DNA of 64,000 nucleotides from Siminovitchia fordii DSM 16014 = CIP 108821 (GTDB lineage: Bacteria > Bacillota > Bacilli > Bacillales > Bacillaceae_C), in assembly GCF_000374565.1 (NCBI RefSeq), contig NZ_KB894685.1, positions 596,221 to 660,220 on the forward strand. Reading direction: 5' to 3'. Numbering within the stretch: the first letter of the stretch is position 1; each line of letters starts with the position of its first letter. Both the position numbers and the translations under genes were made by a program. Shown here one piece after another: positions 1 to 10,730 of the stretch. The notes under the pieces were generated by a model that had not been told where the DNA came from, did not search any database, and was given only the letters and a program-made list of their open reading frames with translations.

Positions 1-292
1 TCGCGTTTAAATCCGTTGACTCTACCAGTTTCATTAATTCCTCCAAACGGCTTCCCCCTGCCGAGTGTCCTGTTACATAAATTCCACGAACAGCATCCGG
101 ATATTCAAATGTTAAACCGGAATCGTATACAAACCGGGGGGATTCCAGAGGAAGTGGCTTCATCGCTATCGCATTTTCCCTCATCGCATTGGAGGAGTGA
201 ATTTGTTTGGCTCCCTGCGCCATCACCGGTTGGCTTGTAAGCGTCAACATACCGATTACTCCGGCTGTAGCCATCAGCTTTCTAAAACTCAA
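1..292 (-). CDS. Secreted DUF4015-like putative glycoside hydrolase, N-terminal part only (runs off the window)
   Basis: The reading frame starts at a TTG codon (290-292) preceded by an AAGGAG ribosome site and runs off the left edge, so about 97 N-terminal residues are visible. It opens with a short basic stretch and a hydrophobic segment ending near an Ala-Gln (VMAQ) pair, a plausible signal peptide. Further in, around residue 69, is the stretch VRGIYVTGHSAGG, which resembles the start of the putative glycosyl hydrolase family DUF4015. The export signal is seen; the enzymatic role is inferred from family resemblance and no catalytic region is in the window. It is transcribed away from trpS. 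Confidence 0.6.
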   Translation of the reverse strand, partial: MSFRKLMATAGVIGMLTLTSQPVMAQGAKQIHSSNAMRENAIAMKPLPLESPRFVYDSGLTFEYPDAVRGIYVTGHSAGGSRLEELMKLVESTDLNA

Positions 293-1722
<1,430 letters not shown>

Positions 1723-1816
1723 GAAATGCGATATGGGTAAAAGGCGGTTCCATAGCCACCATCTCAATTTAGGTTGACCCTAAAGCTCGCTATTTTTTAC
1801 TTTTAAAAATAAAATG

Positions 1817-1852
1817 AAAAAATTCCCCTTTGATTGACAAGGGGAATTTTTT
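1817..1852. terminator. Bidirectional terminator between trpS and yjbA
   Basis: A 14-bp perfect stem (AAAAAATTCCCCTT / AAGGGGAATTTTTT) with an 8-base loop has a T-run on both strands, so it can end both convergent transcripts. Confidence 0.9.
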
Positions 1853-1869
1853 CATTTCCGAGACTTGGA

Positions 1870-2619
1870 TTAATTAACTTTTGAATCATATTCCATTTCC
1901 CAAAGTTTCTCAAAGAACGGCTGTCCTTTCACCATATTTTCACAAAGGGATTGATGTTTTTCCGTCCAACCCTCTTTCGTCTCTTCATATAGATTCTTCC
2001 AGACACTCTCAAAGTCCATCGTTTGAATCTCTGTATAGAGATGCGGGCACCATTCGGTATACCAGTATCTGACTTCTGCAGTATTTTTGGAATTGTACAA
2101 CTGGTCAAGTGCCATAAATAGAAGCTGTTTTAAATGGCGCTCTCTGCGTGTCAAGCCTCTCATTAAGACAGGATCGGGTGATAATATATGAAATTCTTTC
2201 GTCCTGCTTTCCTGTTTACACTTATACTTTGTCGGTTCATTTTCTTCAATCATTTCAAACACAAGCTGTTCCTGGCGGGGAATCAGCCTGCTTTTTCTGA
2301 GCGGGATCGAATATCCCATCGTATCCACCGCAAGAATACCTTGTCCATCTGTAACGACAAAACAAGAATCCAGCGCTATTCGCTCATGATTTTTTCTCAA
2401 ATAAGCTTTTTGGTAAATATCGTTCAATAACTCTTGAGGTATGTCGGTCATATCGTTTTCAATCATGTCGAATAAGAGGTGCTCGATATACAATAATGGT
2501 ACTTGATCGAGAAGCTCGATGACATCTTCCCCTCTTCTCCATTCATGAAAATGGCATACGTTATATCCATTCTCTTCCCCTTCAAACCAGTTGACCCATA
2601 CATCATGAAGATAAAGCAT
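1870..2619 (-). CDS. yjbA: YjbA family protein (DUF3603)
   Basis: This 249-residue protein matches B. subtilis YjbA in length, in its N-terminal sequence ([20 protein letters not shown]) and in its position next to trpS. It is a soluble, charged protein with no signal peptide or membrane segment. The family has no established function. The start ATG at 2617-2619 follows a GAGGGG ribosome site. It lies tail to tail with trpS. Confidence 0.9.
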   Translation of the reverse strand: MLYLHDVWVNWFEGEENGYNVCHFHEWRRGEDVIELLDQVPLLYIEHLLFDMIENDMTDIPQELLNDIYQKAYLRKNHERIALDSCFVVTDGQGILAVDTMGYSIPLRKSRLIPRQEQLVFEMIEENEPTKYKCKQESRTKEFHILSPDPVLMRGLTRRERHLKQLLFMALDQLYNSKNTAEVRYWYTEWCPHLYTEIQTMDFESVWKNLYEETKEGWTEKHQSLCENMVKGQPFFEKLWEMEYDSKVN

Positions 2620-2709
2620 CCTTAACCCCTCACTTCATAACTATTTGTTTTTCAGTATGGGCAGGCTGCAGTTAATTTATTCCTGTTAATCCATCATCGG
2701 GAAAAGCGA

Positions 2710-2919
2710 TCATTCCTCTGGATTGGACCCGTATATGGAATACCAGATTAAGATAAGGCCGACAATAAATAAATAACATTCAGGACGCCTGCCAATATAC
2801 AAAAAATAATATGAATAGCTGTATCCCATCGGCAAGAGGTTCATATATGCGATAATATTGATTCCACCAGCAACAGATAAACTAAATCCTATCAAGTAAA
2901 TTATGCCTCTGAACAGCAT
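2710..2919 (-). CDS. Small two-helix membrane protein, unknown function
   Basis: A 69-residue protein with two hydrophobic helices (IIYLIGFSLSVAGGINIIAY and CYLFIVGLILIWYSIY) separated by a basic loop. I chose ATG 2919 because a GGGGGA ribosome-site candidate sits at the right distance; an upstream in-frame ATG (2937) would lack one. It resembles small uncharacterised Bacillus membrane proteins, but I cannot name a family. It lies between yjaZ and yjbA and may be co-transcribed with yjbA. Confidence 0.65.
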   Translation of the reverse strand: MLFRGIIYLIGFSLSVAGGINIIAYMNLLPMGYSYSYYFLYIGRRPECYLFIVGLILIWYSIYGSNPEE

Positions 2920-3015
2920 TGCAGTCCCCCGGAACATCGTTAGTGACAGGCTTGTCTACCATCATATATATTCAAAAAAGACCCTTTCATTACAGAAAAA
3001 GAAAACGGCCTCCAT

Positions 3016-3819
3016 TCATTCGGAAGCCTGCTCTGTCTCACCGTAATAAGTATTTTTATCCAAAAGAATTTTTTCTGAAGGAATGTTAAAAGACTCTTGT
3101 ACAGTTAAAGGGTGCTTCCCTTCATATCCCATTATGATGTCCGCTCCCAATGCATATCCCATCATTCTGGGAATGCCCTTTCTCCCAAATAGCAGATCAT
3201 CATGAAAAGGGTGTTTTTTACTCAACTGTAACCGCTCTTTATATACCCGATTCCAGTAATGTTGAAGATGATCCCGTTCATATAATCTCATCCAGTCAGC
3301 TGTATACTCCTTGCCGCAATACTTTTGAACTGCATGCTCTGCGAGCCCCTCAAAAATGAGAGAGTCAAGCAGATTATAATCTTCAGGATCTTTGTTGTAT
3401 CGGTTCATCCGTGCAGCATGGTGATATTCATGTACAAGCAGAGATTCCCAAATTTTCACATCATCAACAGGAGAAAGGAACAAAAAGATTTTATCCGGAA
3501 ACGTTAAGCCTGAACGCCCTTTCATCTCCAACATAAATTGGCGCGTTGGTTCAATCGGAAAAATATAAATGTCAACATCGGGGCCTTTCCATAACTTTTT
3601 ATATTTTTTATAGTATTTCTCTACATGCTGCCATGCCTCCTGTTCTTTTAATCGGGTAAACATTTCATATGTTCTCCTTGATGGCTGATACATACCAAAC
3701 CTTCTCAAATATTGATAGTATTGTGCATGGTTTTCAACGTCAGGAGAAGCAAGATTACATAATTCCAGCGGGTTGAAAAAGTGTTCATCCATCCAAGCAT
3801 CTGTCTGGATTACCCCCAT
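3016..3819 (-). CDS. yjaZ: YjaZ family predicted zinc protease (DUF2268)
   Basis: The 267-residue product carries an HEYHH zinc-binding motif (in LLVHEYHHAAR), the hallmark of DUF2268 predicted metalloproteases, and matches B. subtilis YjaZ in length and place next to fabF. No signal peptide is seen, so it is probably cytoplasmic. Substrate and role are unknown. The start ATG follows GGGAGGG. A strong terminator separates it from the upstream fabH-fabF unit, so it likely has its own promoter. Confidence 0.88.
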   Translation of the reverse strand: MGVIQTDAWMDEHFFNPLELCNLASPDVENHAQYYQYLRRFGMYQPSRRTYEMFTRLKEQEAWQHVEKYYKKYKKLWKGPDVDIYIFPIEPTRQFMLEMKGRSGLTFPDKIFLFLSPVDDVKIWESLLVHEYHHAARMNRYNKDPEDYNLLDSLIFEGLAEHAVQKYCGKEYTADWMRLYERDHLQHYWNRVYKERLQLSKKHPFHDDLLFGRKGIPRMMGYALGADIIMGYEGKHPLTVQESFNIPSEKILLDKNTYYGETEQASE

Positions 3820-3873
3820 TTGGCATCCCTCCCTTCATATCCTACGGATGAAATCAAAAAAAGTGCGTAAAAA

Positions 3874-3901
3874 ATACAGCTCCCACATTTTGGAGCTGTA
3901 T
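3874..3901 (-). terminator. Terminator of the fabH-fabF transcript
   Basis: A 10-bp stem (ATACAGCTCC / GGAGCTGTAT) with an 8-base loop is followed on the minus strand by a run of T. It lies between fabF and yjaZ. Confidence 0.88.
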
Positions 3902-3988
3902 CTTAACAATTTATTGTTGGAACTGCTTTAAGCCTAGCATTTCGGTGGGTGAAGCATGGAGCTTTAGCCTGAGTTCCCTTTGCTTTTC

Positions 3989-5227
3989 TTACGCATGATA
4001 CTTTTTGAACACAATCGTAGCGTTATGTCCGCCAAATCCGAGCGAGTTGCTGATCACCGCGTTGATCTCTTTCTTCCTGGACTCATTAACCACATAATCA
4101 AGATCGCAATCAGGATCAGGCGTTTCATAATTGATTGTAGGCGGAAGGATACTGTCTTTAATGGCGAGTACTGAGAAAATCGCCTCAACCCCTCCAGCAG
4201 CACCAAGAAGGTGGCCAGTCATTGACTTTGTCGAACTGATTGCAAGATTGTATGCATGATCTCCAAACACTTCTTTAACAGCCATCGTCTCATATTTATC
4301 ATTGTATGGTGTGCTTGTACCGTGGGCATTGATATAGTCAATCTCTTCAGGAGCAAGGCCAGCGTCTTTAATGGCGATGTTCATTGCCCTTACACCGCCT
4401 TCGCCCCCCGGTGCCGGAGCTGTAATATGGTATGCATCGCCAGTAGAACCGTATCCCACAATCTCCGCATATATTTTTGCTCCTCGGTTGATTGCATGTT
4501 CAAGTTCCTCAAGTACGATTACGCCTGCGCCTTCTCCTATTACGAAACCGTCCCTGTTCAAATCAAACGGCCTGCTTGCCGTATTAGGATCAGGATTTGT
4601 AGAAAGAGCGGTATTGGCACAGAACCCTGCAACGGACATTTGCGTGATCGGAGCCTCTGCTCCTCCGGCAATCATTGCGTCTGCATCTCCACGTTGTATG
4701 ACTTTAAAGGCATCGCCAATGGAGTTTGTACCTGTCGCACATGCTGTTACGGTACAAGAGTTGACTCCTTTGGCTCCGAGATAAATAGAGACTTGTCCAG
4801 TAGCCATGTCAGGAATCATCATTGGAACGAAGAACGGACTTACACGGCGGTAACCCCTCTTTTTGAAAATGTCAAACTGATTCTCGAGGGTTTCCATCCC
4901 TCCAATACCGGAACCGATCCATACACCGATCCGCTCAGCATTGTTATCATTGATATCCAATCCGGCATCCTTTACAGCCATCATAGCCGATGCAAGTGCA
5001 TAATGGGTAAACCGGTCCATTTTCCGAGCATCTTTTCTTTCAATAAAATTTTCAATCTCAAAATCCTTAACTTCAGCTGCCACTTTTGCTGAATAATTAT
5101 CAGGATCCAATCTAGTAAGAGGACCGACTCCTGTCTTTCCAGCCAAAATATTATTCCATGAAGTTTCCACATCATTTCCTACAGGAGATACGGTTCCCAA
5201 CCCTGTAACTACAACTCTTCTTTTCAT
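3989..5227 (-). CDS. fabF: Beta-ketoacyl-ACP synthase II
   Basis: FabF condenses malonyl-ACP with acyl-ACP in the elongation cycle of type II fatty-acid synthesis in the cytosol. The 412-residue product has the active-site cysteine in TACATG (Cys163), the first histidine in [11 protein letters not shown] and the second in [11 protein letters not shown], so the Cys-His-His triad is complete. I place the start at ATG 5227, eight bases after AAGGAG; an ATG three codons earlier overlaps that ribosome site. It follows fabH by about 40 bases in one operon. Confidence 0.97.
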   Translation of the reverse strand: MKRRVVVTGLGTVSPVGNDVETSWNNILAGKTGVGPLTRLDPDNYSAKVAAEVKDFEIENFIERKDARKMDRFTHYALASAMMAVKDAGLDINDNNAERIGVWIGSGIGGMETLENQFDIFKKRGYRRVSPFFVPMMIPDMATGQVSIYLGAKGVNSCTVTACATGTNSIGDAFKVIQRGDADAMIAGGAEAPITQMSVAGFCANTALSTNPDPNTASRPFDLNRDGFVIGEGAGVIVLEELEHAINRGAKIYAEIVGYGSTGDAYHITAPAPGGEGGVRAMNIAIKDAGLAPEEIDYINAHGTSTPYNDKYETMAVKEVFGDHAYNLAISSTKSMTGHLLGAAGGVEAIFSVLAIKDSILPPTINYETPDPDCDLDYVVNESRKKEINAVISNSLGFGGHNATIVFKKYHA

Positions 5228-5269
5228 TTTGCTCATCTCCTTTTCTGCCCCTCTTAAGAAGATATTTTT

Positions 5270-6202
5270 TTAACGGCCCCATCTCATGGCAATGGCTCCC
5301 CATGTGAGCCCACCGCCGAAGCCGACCAACACGATCAAATCATCATCTTTAATTTTGCCAGCTTCCACTTCATCAGCTATGACCATGGGTATAGATGCGG
5401 AAGATGTATTTCCATATTCGTGGATCTTTTTGGACATTTTTTCTTCAGGCAATTCCAGCCTTTGTCTTGCGGCTTCCATAATCCTGATATTTGCCTGGTG
5501 GGGAATTAATAGATCCACATCATTTTTCGTAAGACCTGCTTTCTCCAATACTTTAACAGATGACTCCCCCATTTGTCTTACTGCAAACTTGAAAACTTCC
5601 CTGCCATTCATCATAATATATTTTTCCTGATATAGATACTGGCCTCCTGTACCGTCAGCACCTAAGTCAAAAGCTAGTACGCCCCTGCCTTCAGAAACTG
5701 GTCCCATCACTACTGCCCCTGCACCATCTCCAAAGAGAACTGCAGTATTTCTGTCATTCCAGTCAGTGATTTTGGAAAGTTTCTCTACACCGACAACCAA
5801 GATGTTTTTGCAAGATTTAGTCTCAATGAATTGCTTCGCAGTTGCCACCGCATACATGAATCCAGCACACGCGGCGCTTACATCCATAGCTGAAGCATTT
5901 ACACAGCCAAGTCTCGGCTGAAGCATACAGGCAACAGAAGGGAAGGAATGGTCAGGCGTCACCGTCGCGACCAAGATCATATCAATCTCTTCCGGACCAA
6001 CCTCCGCATTTTCGAGGGCCTTTTTTGCAGCTTCATAAGCCATGTCAGAAGTGTTCACATCATCCGATGCAATTCTTCTTTCTTCAATGCCGGTGCGTGT
6101 CCGAATCCATTCATCGGAAGTGTCCATCATGTTTTCAAGCTCTTTATTGGTCAACACCCGTTCGGGTATGTACTTTCCGACTCCAATTATTCCAGCATTC
6201 AT
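5270..6202 (-). CDS. fabH: Beta-ketoacyl-ACP synthase III
   Basis: FabH starts fatty-acid synthesis by condensing acetyl- or branched acyl-CoA with malonyl-ACP. The 310-residue protein has the catalytic Cys112 (SAACAGF), the histidine in PHQANIRIM and the asparagine in GNTSSAS. ATG 6202 is chosen because AAGGGAC lies at the right distance and the sequence then matches the family start ([14 protein letters not shown]). It is the first gene of the fabH-fabF operon, behind a vegetative promoter with a FapR-like operator. In B. subtilis the equivalent is fabHA. Confidence 0.97.
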   Translation of the reverse strand: MNAGIIGVGKYIPERVLTNKELENMMDTSDEWIRTRTGIEERRIASDDVNTSDMAYEAAKKALENAEVGPEEIDMILVATVTPDHSFPSVACMLQPRLGCVNASAMDVSAACAGFMYAVATAKQFIETKSCKNILVVGVEKLSKITDWNDRNTAVLFGDGAGAVVMGPVSEGRGVLAFDLGADGTGGQYLYQEKYIMMNGREVFKFAVRQMGESSVKVLEKAGLTKNDVDLLIPHQANIRIMEAARQRLELPEEKMSKKIHEYGNTSSASIPMVIADEVEAGKIKDDDLIVLVGFGGGLTWGAIAMRWGR

Positions 6203-6257
6203 AGAAAATGTCCCTTCTTTCCGTTCCATATGAAGATCTAATTTTTGTTATCTTATA

Positions 6258-6302
6258 TTAAGACTTGGTGCTAATTATAACATTTGTTGATTATCGTGTC
6301 AC
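6258..6302 (-). promoter_or_regulatory. fabH promoter with FapR-like operator
   Basis: On the minus strand a sigma-A promoter reads GTGACA (6297-6302), a 17-bp spacer and TATAAT (6274-6279). Immediately downstream is TTAGCACCAAGTCTTAA (6258-6274), which matches the FapR consensus TTAGTACCTGGTACTAA at 12 of 17 positions. FapR represses fab genes when malonyl-CoA is low. The promoter is seen; the FapR assignment is inferred from the position and partial match. Confidence 0.65.
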
Positions 6303-6309
6303 GACTATT

Positions 6310-6864
6310 TCAATTGTTGTTTTCTAACAATTTTTGTTTTTCCATAAGAGTGACCACCTCTTTGGCGGCATCGGACAGAATGTTTTCATGAAATCCAGAT
6401 GCATAAGCATCTGAAGGACAGTACTCCATTACATTATGGATTTTCTTTAAAGCTTCAAAAAGTCCATTCAGCTTTCTAGCAAATGAAGTCTGCTTTCTCT
6501 CTGTGACAGGCGGGTGAATCACAAACAGTGACTCTTTAGTTTTTGTTCGTTCCGAAAATCTTTCCAGCTGAAAGATCAGCTGGTTCCTTGCGTTTATATT
6601 GCTTCGTTTTAGATAATCTACCGTCGGTATAATATAAAGGCAATGTTCACCATTTAATATTTGTTGAATGGAATCCTCACTATTCTCCAGCTCCATATAT
6701 CTTAAATTTGCATTTCTACCGATCAGAAGCCAGTTTTCTTCCTGCTCATCCGTTATCCATTCAGAGTGATCTATCGCACATACATCATAGCCTTTTTCAA
6801 GTAGCTGGGAACATAACTCAAAGCCGAAAGGCTGACAGGCTCCAAATAACACAGCTGTTTTCAT
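6310..6864 (-). CDS. yjaV: YjaV-like nucleotide-binding-fold protein
   Basis: The 184-residue product starts MKTAVLFGACQPFGFELC, a Rossmann-like glycine pattern as in SDR/NAD-binding proteins, but it lacks the YxxxK catalytic pair of active SDRs. Its place between yjzD and fabH fits B. subtilis YjaV. The med and comZ genes that follow yjaV in B. subtilis are absent here. Function is unknown. A GGGGAT ribosome site precedes the ATG. Confidence 0.65.
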   Translation of the reverse strand: MKTAVLFGACQPFGFELCSQLLEKGYDVCAIDHSEWITDEQEENWLLIGRNANLRYMELENSEDSIQQILNGEHCLYIIPTVDYLKRSNINARNQLIFQLERFSERTKTKESLFVIHPPVTERKQTSFARKLNGLFEALKKIHNVMEYCPSDAYASGFHENILSDAAKEVVTLMEKQKLLENNN

Positions 6865-6949
6865 CTTGGCATCCCCTTTCCTATTTCTAAAATTATCGTA
6901 TGCAAAGTTGACAAGGACTGACCTCTTTTCACTCTTTTGTAATGGATTA

Positions 6950-6979
6950 TTGTACCGTAGAATTTGTTTATGGTATACT
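6950..6979 (+). promoter_or_regulatory. Promoter of yjzD
   Basis: TTGTAC (6950-6955), an 18-bp spacer and TATACT (6974-6979) form a plausible sigma-A promoter about 65 bases before the yjzD start. Confidence 0.55.
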
Positions 6980-7045
6980 AACTTGGTGGATAATAAAACT
7001 GATTATGTAATTACATAGAGAAGTTCTGAAATGGGGGGAATACAG

Positions 7046-7228
7046 GTGAGATATCTGCTGACAATTTTCTGGACACTTTTGCTTGTAAACATGCTAATGT
7101 ATGTAGCAGGTTCAATGGTCGGATCAAGCTATGATTTTGGAACTGCCACAACTTTGGGGGTCGTCGCAGTTATTTTGATCTTCATCATTTCTGCCTTGAT
7201 ACCAGCACAGCCTACAGAAGAACAATAA
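7046..7228 (+). CDS. yjzD: YjzD family small membrane protein (DUF2929)
   Basis: A 60-residue protein with two membrane helices and a short acidic tail, matching the DUF2929/YjzD family in size and sequence (RYLLTIFWTLLLVNMLMYV). I chose the GTG at 7046 because GGGGGG sits seven bases upstream; an in-frame ATG at 7031 overlaps that purine run. It is a single-gene unit with its own promoter and terminator. Function is unknown. Confidence 0.8.
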   Translation: MRYLLTIFWTLLLVNMLMYVAGSMVGSSYDFGTATTLGVVAVILIFIISALIPAQPTEEQ

Positions 7229-7257
7229 CTCGCCTGCAAAAGGCGAGTTATTTTTTT
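7227..7257 (+). terminator. Terminator of yjzD
   Basis: The stem AACTCGCC / GGCGAGTT with a loop of about seven bases is followed by a T-rich tail. It begins at the yjzD stop codon. Confidence 0.9.
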
Positions 7258-7320
7258 ATGCCATTCTGCCGAAAATGACACGGAAACATAATATATAGAA
7301 GCCTGGCGCAAAGAGATTGT

Positions 7321-9924
7321 TCATAATGATGGTTTATCTACTCTGATGTTCAACTCATCTTCCTGCAAATCAATAACAACCTTATCGAAAGGATGGACAT
7401 TCCCTGAAATGATCTCCTTTGCGAGACGTGTCTCGATTTTGCTTTGCAAATACCTTTTCAGCGGACGTGCTCCATAAATCGGATCATATGCCTCACGGGC
7501 AGTGAATTCTTTCGCGGCTTCCGTCATCTCCAGTTGAATATGCTGGTCCCTCAGCCTCTCCTGAAGTTCCACCACAAGTTTGGAAACAATTCCTTTGATA
7601 TTACTCATGCTCAGCGGTTTGAATAGGATGATGTCATCCACCCTGTTTAGGAATTCCGGCCGGAAAGAAGATCTTAGCTGTCCGAGAACAAGTTCCTTAG
7701 TCTCTTCATCTACTTGGTCTTCATTTTGCTCCCGTTCCAACAGGAATGCCGATCCGATATTGGAAGTCATGATGATGACAGTATTTTTAAAATCAATTCT
7801 TCTTCCCTGCGAGTCCGTGATACGGCCGTCATCAAGGACCTGCAGCAAAATATTGAACACTTCAGGGTGAGCTTTTTCTATCTCATCAAGCAGAACGACA
7901 GAATAAGGCTTCCTTCTGACAGCCTCTGTCAACTGCCCGCCCTCCTCATATCCTACATATCCCGGCGGCGCTCCAACCAGGCGCGATACCGCATGTTTTT
8001 CCATATATTCCGACATGTCTATACGGATCATCTGTTCCTCGCTGTCAAATAATGTTTCCGCCAACGCTTTGGCAAGCTCAGTTTTTCCAACGCCGGTGGG
8101 ACCAAGGAATATGAAGGAACCAATTGGCCGGTTTGGATCTTTGATTCCGGCCCTTGCTCGCAAGACTGAATTGCTCACTAACTCCACCGCTTCATCCTGC
8201 CCTATGACACGTTCATGCAATATGTTTTCAAGCCTCAGCAACTTTTCCCTCTCACCTTCGACAAGCTTTGTGATTGGGATACCTGTCCATCTGGAAATGA
8301 TTTCTGCCACTTCGTCTTCTGTCACTTCCTCTTTGACAAGGCGCGACTCATTTCGTTCTTGACCTTCCATTTGCTTCAGTTCTTTTTCCAAAGACGGGAT
8401 TTGACCGTGGCGAAGCTCGGCAGCTCGGTTCAAATCGTACTCATTTTCCGCTTCTTCCAGTTCTCTGCGAAGTCTCTCCAACTGTTCACGTTTTTCTTGA
8501 ATGCTGGAAATTTCACTTTTTTCTTTTTCCCACTTCGCTTTCATTTCATTGGCCTTTTCTTTCAGGTCGGCCAAGTCTTTCTGAAGCAGCTCGAGCCGTT
8601 CTTTGCTCGCTTCATCTTCTTCCTTCCTCAAAGCAGCTTCTTCAATTTCAAGCTGCATGACTCTTCTCGTAATTTCATCAAGTTCACTAGGCATGGAATC
8701 AATCTCCACACGTATATTGGCACAGGCTTCATCAATCACATCAATCGCCTTATCTGGTAAAAAACGATCCGTTATATATCGGTCTGACAAAGTAGCCGCC
8801 GCCACCAGAGCCCTGTCGTGAATATTGACGCCATGATGGATTTCAAATCTTTCCTTCAACCCGCGCAAAATGGAAATTGAGTCTTCAACAGTGGGTTCTG
8901 GTACAAGAACCTTTTGAAAGCGTCTCTCCAATGCTGCATCTTTCTCTATATACAGGCGGTATTCATCCAAAGTTGTCGCCCCGATGCAATGAAGTTCCCC
9001 TCTTGCCAGCATCGGCTTCAGCATGTTTCCTGCGTCCATGGAGCCTTCCGATTTTCCTGCACCAACAATCGTATGGATTTCATCAATGAACAACAAAATC
9101 CTGCCTTCGCTTTTTTTAACTTCCTGCAGAACGGCTTTAAGACGCTCTTCGAATTCTCCTCTGAATTTGGCTCCCGCAATCAGAGATCCCATATCAAGCG
9201 CGTATATTGTTTTATCCCTCAAGCCCTCAGGTACATCTTTTCTTACGATTCTCTGGGCTAGACCTTCAACAATGGCGGTTTTCCCGACGCCTGGCTCCCC
9301 GATAAGGACAGGGTTGTTTTTCGTTTTGCGTGACAAGATCCTGATAACATTTCTGATTTCCTGGTCACGCCCGATGACTGGATCAAGTTTGCCAGACTTC
9401 ACTTCCGCCACCAAATCTCGTCCGTATTTCTTTAAAACTTCATAGGTTGCTTCCGGATTTTGCGATTCCACTCTCTGTCCCCCTCTGATCTCATTCACTT
9501 TATCCAAAATGCTTTCTTTTGTTATTCCATAACGTGAAAGAAAACGTGATATTTCATGATTGGGCATATCCATCAAAGCAAGGCAAAAGTGCTCTGCGGA
9601 TAAGTATAGATCTTCAAAGGCTTTCATTTCCTCCTCAGCCTTACTGATGAGGGCCGATAAAGAACTGCTCAAATACTGGCCGCCTTGAACACCCTGACCA
9701 GTGACCTGAGGTTTTTGATCCAAAATTTTATCCAGCTCAAGCTGAAATTGATCTTTGGTCAACCCGAGGCGCTCATAAATCATCGAAATCAGACTGTCGT
9801 TTCTGTCGATCAGTGCCTTCCAAAGGTGCGGAATGTCCAGCTCTGGATGATTAAGTTCTCTGGCGATTTGCTGGGCTTCTGCAAAAGCCTCTTGCATGGT
9901 CAATGTCATCTTGCTCAAATCCAT
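7321..9924 (-). CDS. clpB: ATP-dependent disaggregase ClpB
   Basis: ClpB is a hexameric AAA+ chaperone that pulls polypeptides out of aggregates with DnaK. The 867-residue product has the full layout: an N-terminal Clp repeat domain, a first AAA domain (Walker A GEPGVGKT, Walker [10 protein letters not shown]), a long coiled-coil middle domain rich in E, K and L (about residues 410-525), and a second AAA domain ([24 protein letters not shown]). No IGL/F ClpP-binding loop is visible, as expected of ClpB. I find no CtsR or CIRCE operator upstream. B. subtilis 168 has no clpB, so this is a difference from that relative. Confidence 0.96.
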   Translation of the reverse strand: MDLSKMTLTMQEAFAEAQQIARELNHPELDIPHLWKALIDRNDSLISMIYERLGLTKDQFQLELDKILDQKPQVTGQGVQGGQYLSSSLSALISKAEEEMKAFEDLYLSAEHFCLALMDMPNHEISRFLSRYGITKESILDKVNEIRGGQRVESQNPEATYEVLKKYGRDLVAEVKSGKLDPVIGRDQEIRNVIRILSRKTKNNPVLIGEPGVGKTAIVEGLAQRIVRKDVPEGLRDKTIYALDMGSLIAGAKFRGEFEERLKAVLQEVKKSEGRILLFIDEIHTIVGAGKSEGSMDAGNMLKPMLARGELHCIGATTLDEYRLYIEKDAALERRFQKVLVPEPTVEDSISILRGLKERFEIHHGVNIHDRALVAAATLSDRYITDRFLPDKAIDVIDEACANIRVEIDSMPSELDEITRRVMQLEIEEAALRKEEDEASKERLELLQKDLADLKEKANEMKAKWEKEKSEISSIQEKREQLERLRRELEEAENEYDLNRAAELRHGQIPSLEKELKQMEGQERNESRLVKEEVTEDEVAEIISRWTGIPITKLVEGEREKLLRLENILHERVIGQDEAVELVSNSVLRARAGIKDPNRPIGSFIFLGPTGVGKTELAKALAETLFDSEEQMIRIDMSEYMEKHAVSRLVGAPPGYVGYEEGGQLTEAVRRKPYSVVLLDEIEKAHPEVFNILLQVLDDGRITDSQGRRIDFKNTVIIMTSNIGSAFLLEREQNEDQVDEETKELVLGQLRSSFRPEFLNRVDDIILFKPLSMSNIKGIVSKLVVELQERLRDQHIQLEMTEAAKEFTAREAYDPIYGARPLKRYLQSKIETRLAKEIISGNVHPFDKVVIDLQEDELNIRVDKPSL

Positions 9925-9982
9925 TTTATTCCTCCTTTTTTAAAAAGGCGGGAAAGCCTGTGTATACTCGAAAAAAATAAAA

Positions 9983-10008
9983 ACGAAGCTGCCAAAAAGG
10001 AGCTTCGT
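9983..10008 (-). terminator. Terminator between yitW and clpB
   Basis: An 8-bp stem (ACGAAGCT / AGCTTCGT) with a 10-base loop is followed on the minus strand by a T-rich stretch. It probably ends the yitV-yitW transcript beyond the interspersed repeat, and it leaves only about 60 bases for a clpB promoter. Confidence 0.8.
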
Positions 10009-10058
10009 CATACAATTCCCATTCAGCAGAATGGCAAAACGGAAGATGGTTTCTTTTC

Positions 10059-10342
10059 CTTGTCCAGCTGCAGTGCCCAGAGACTAGCAAACTTCACACT
10101 CCTTTCCTCGAAAAAGCTTCGCTTTTTCTACGAGGATGTTTATTCGAGGAAGTTGATTCAGTGCACTACGATAAGTCAACATCGGTTCCGACGGACAGGA
10201 CGTGCTAGTGCAAGCAGCGACAGACAGGTTGTCGCGCCCTGAGCCTGCCAAAGCCACAGGTTGTGGCGGTCCGAGGCGGCCGTGTTTCCTTTATCTCATT
10301 GCGGAGTGCTCCGGTTGTACGTCGCTAAACAGGCGCTTACAC
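10059..10342. repeat. Interspersed Bacillus-type repeat, degenerate
   Basis: This stretch begins TTGTCCAGCTGCAGTGCCCA and ends near GGCGCTTACAC, and holds internal palindromes such as CCTCGAAAAA / TTTTTCTACGAGG (10108-10136) and GCCACA / TGTGGC (10253-10267). It is GC-richer than its flanks and carries no credible gene; ORFs through it are chance. The ends resemble a family of non-coding repeats common in Bacillus chromosomes whose ends read TTGTCTAGCTCCAGCGCC. Related degenerate copies lie at 13008-13107 and 24486-24590. It sits in the 3' untranslated region of yitW. Confidence 0.6.
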
Positions 10343-10347
10343 ATTTC

Positions 10348-10656
10348 TCACGTAACACCAAGCGCAATTTTTGCATAACGCGACATTTTGTCTTTTGTCC
10401 ACGGAGGGCTCCAAACAATATCGACCTCCGTTTGTTTGACTTCCGGTATATCCGCCAATGCAGCTGTCACTTGGTCTACAATTACCGGCGCAAGCGGACA
10501 GCCCATTGATGTCAGGGTCATCGTTATTTTTGCTGTGCCATTTTCGTCTAGATCAACATCATATACGAGTCCAAGGTTCACGATATCAATGCCCAGTTCA
10601 GGGTCGATGACCTGTTCCAAGGCACCGTAAATATTCTCTTTCAGTGTTTCGTCCAT
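10348..10656 (-). CDS. yitW: MIP18/DUF59 family Fe-S assembly factor
   Basis: The 102-residue product is a DUF59/MIP18 protein of the SufT/PaaD type, thought to help mature Fe-S proteins in the cytosol. It shows the family signature DPELGIDIVNLGLVYD and the motif TLTSMGCPLA with the conserved cysteine. ATG 10656 follows AAAGGAG; an ATG six codons upstream has no ribosome site. yitV lies just upstream on the same strand, as in B. subtilis. Confidence 0.88.
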   Translation of the reverse strand: MDETLKENIYGALEQVIDPELGIDIVNLGLVYDVDLDENGTAKITMTLTSMGCPLAPVIVDQVTAALADIPEVKQTEVDIVWSPPWTKDKMSRYAKIALGVT

Positions 10657-10730
10657 GTTCCCCGCTCCTTTCAAATGGTTCTACCCTTATCATACCAAAT
10701 CCGCTCAAAAATCAAACAGAAATGATTTTT

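Noticed and set aside
4256-5092. 278-codon plus-strand ORF opposite fabF
   Set aside because: It is antisense to a complete fabF, has Cys/His/Ser-rich random-looking composition and no ribosome site.
9925-9980. CtsR or CIRCE operator before clpB
   Set aside because: No GGTCAAA-type heptamer pair and no CIRCE inverted repeat could be found in the short upstream region.
9685-10509. Plus-strand ORFs of 185 and 82 codons through the clpB start and the repeat
   Set aside because: They cross the clpB 5' end, a repeat and the antisense of yitW, with no homology or ribosome site.
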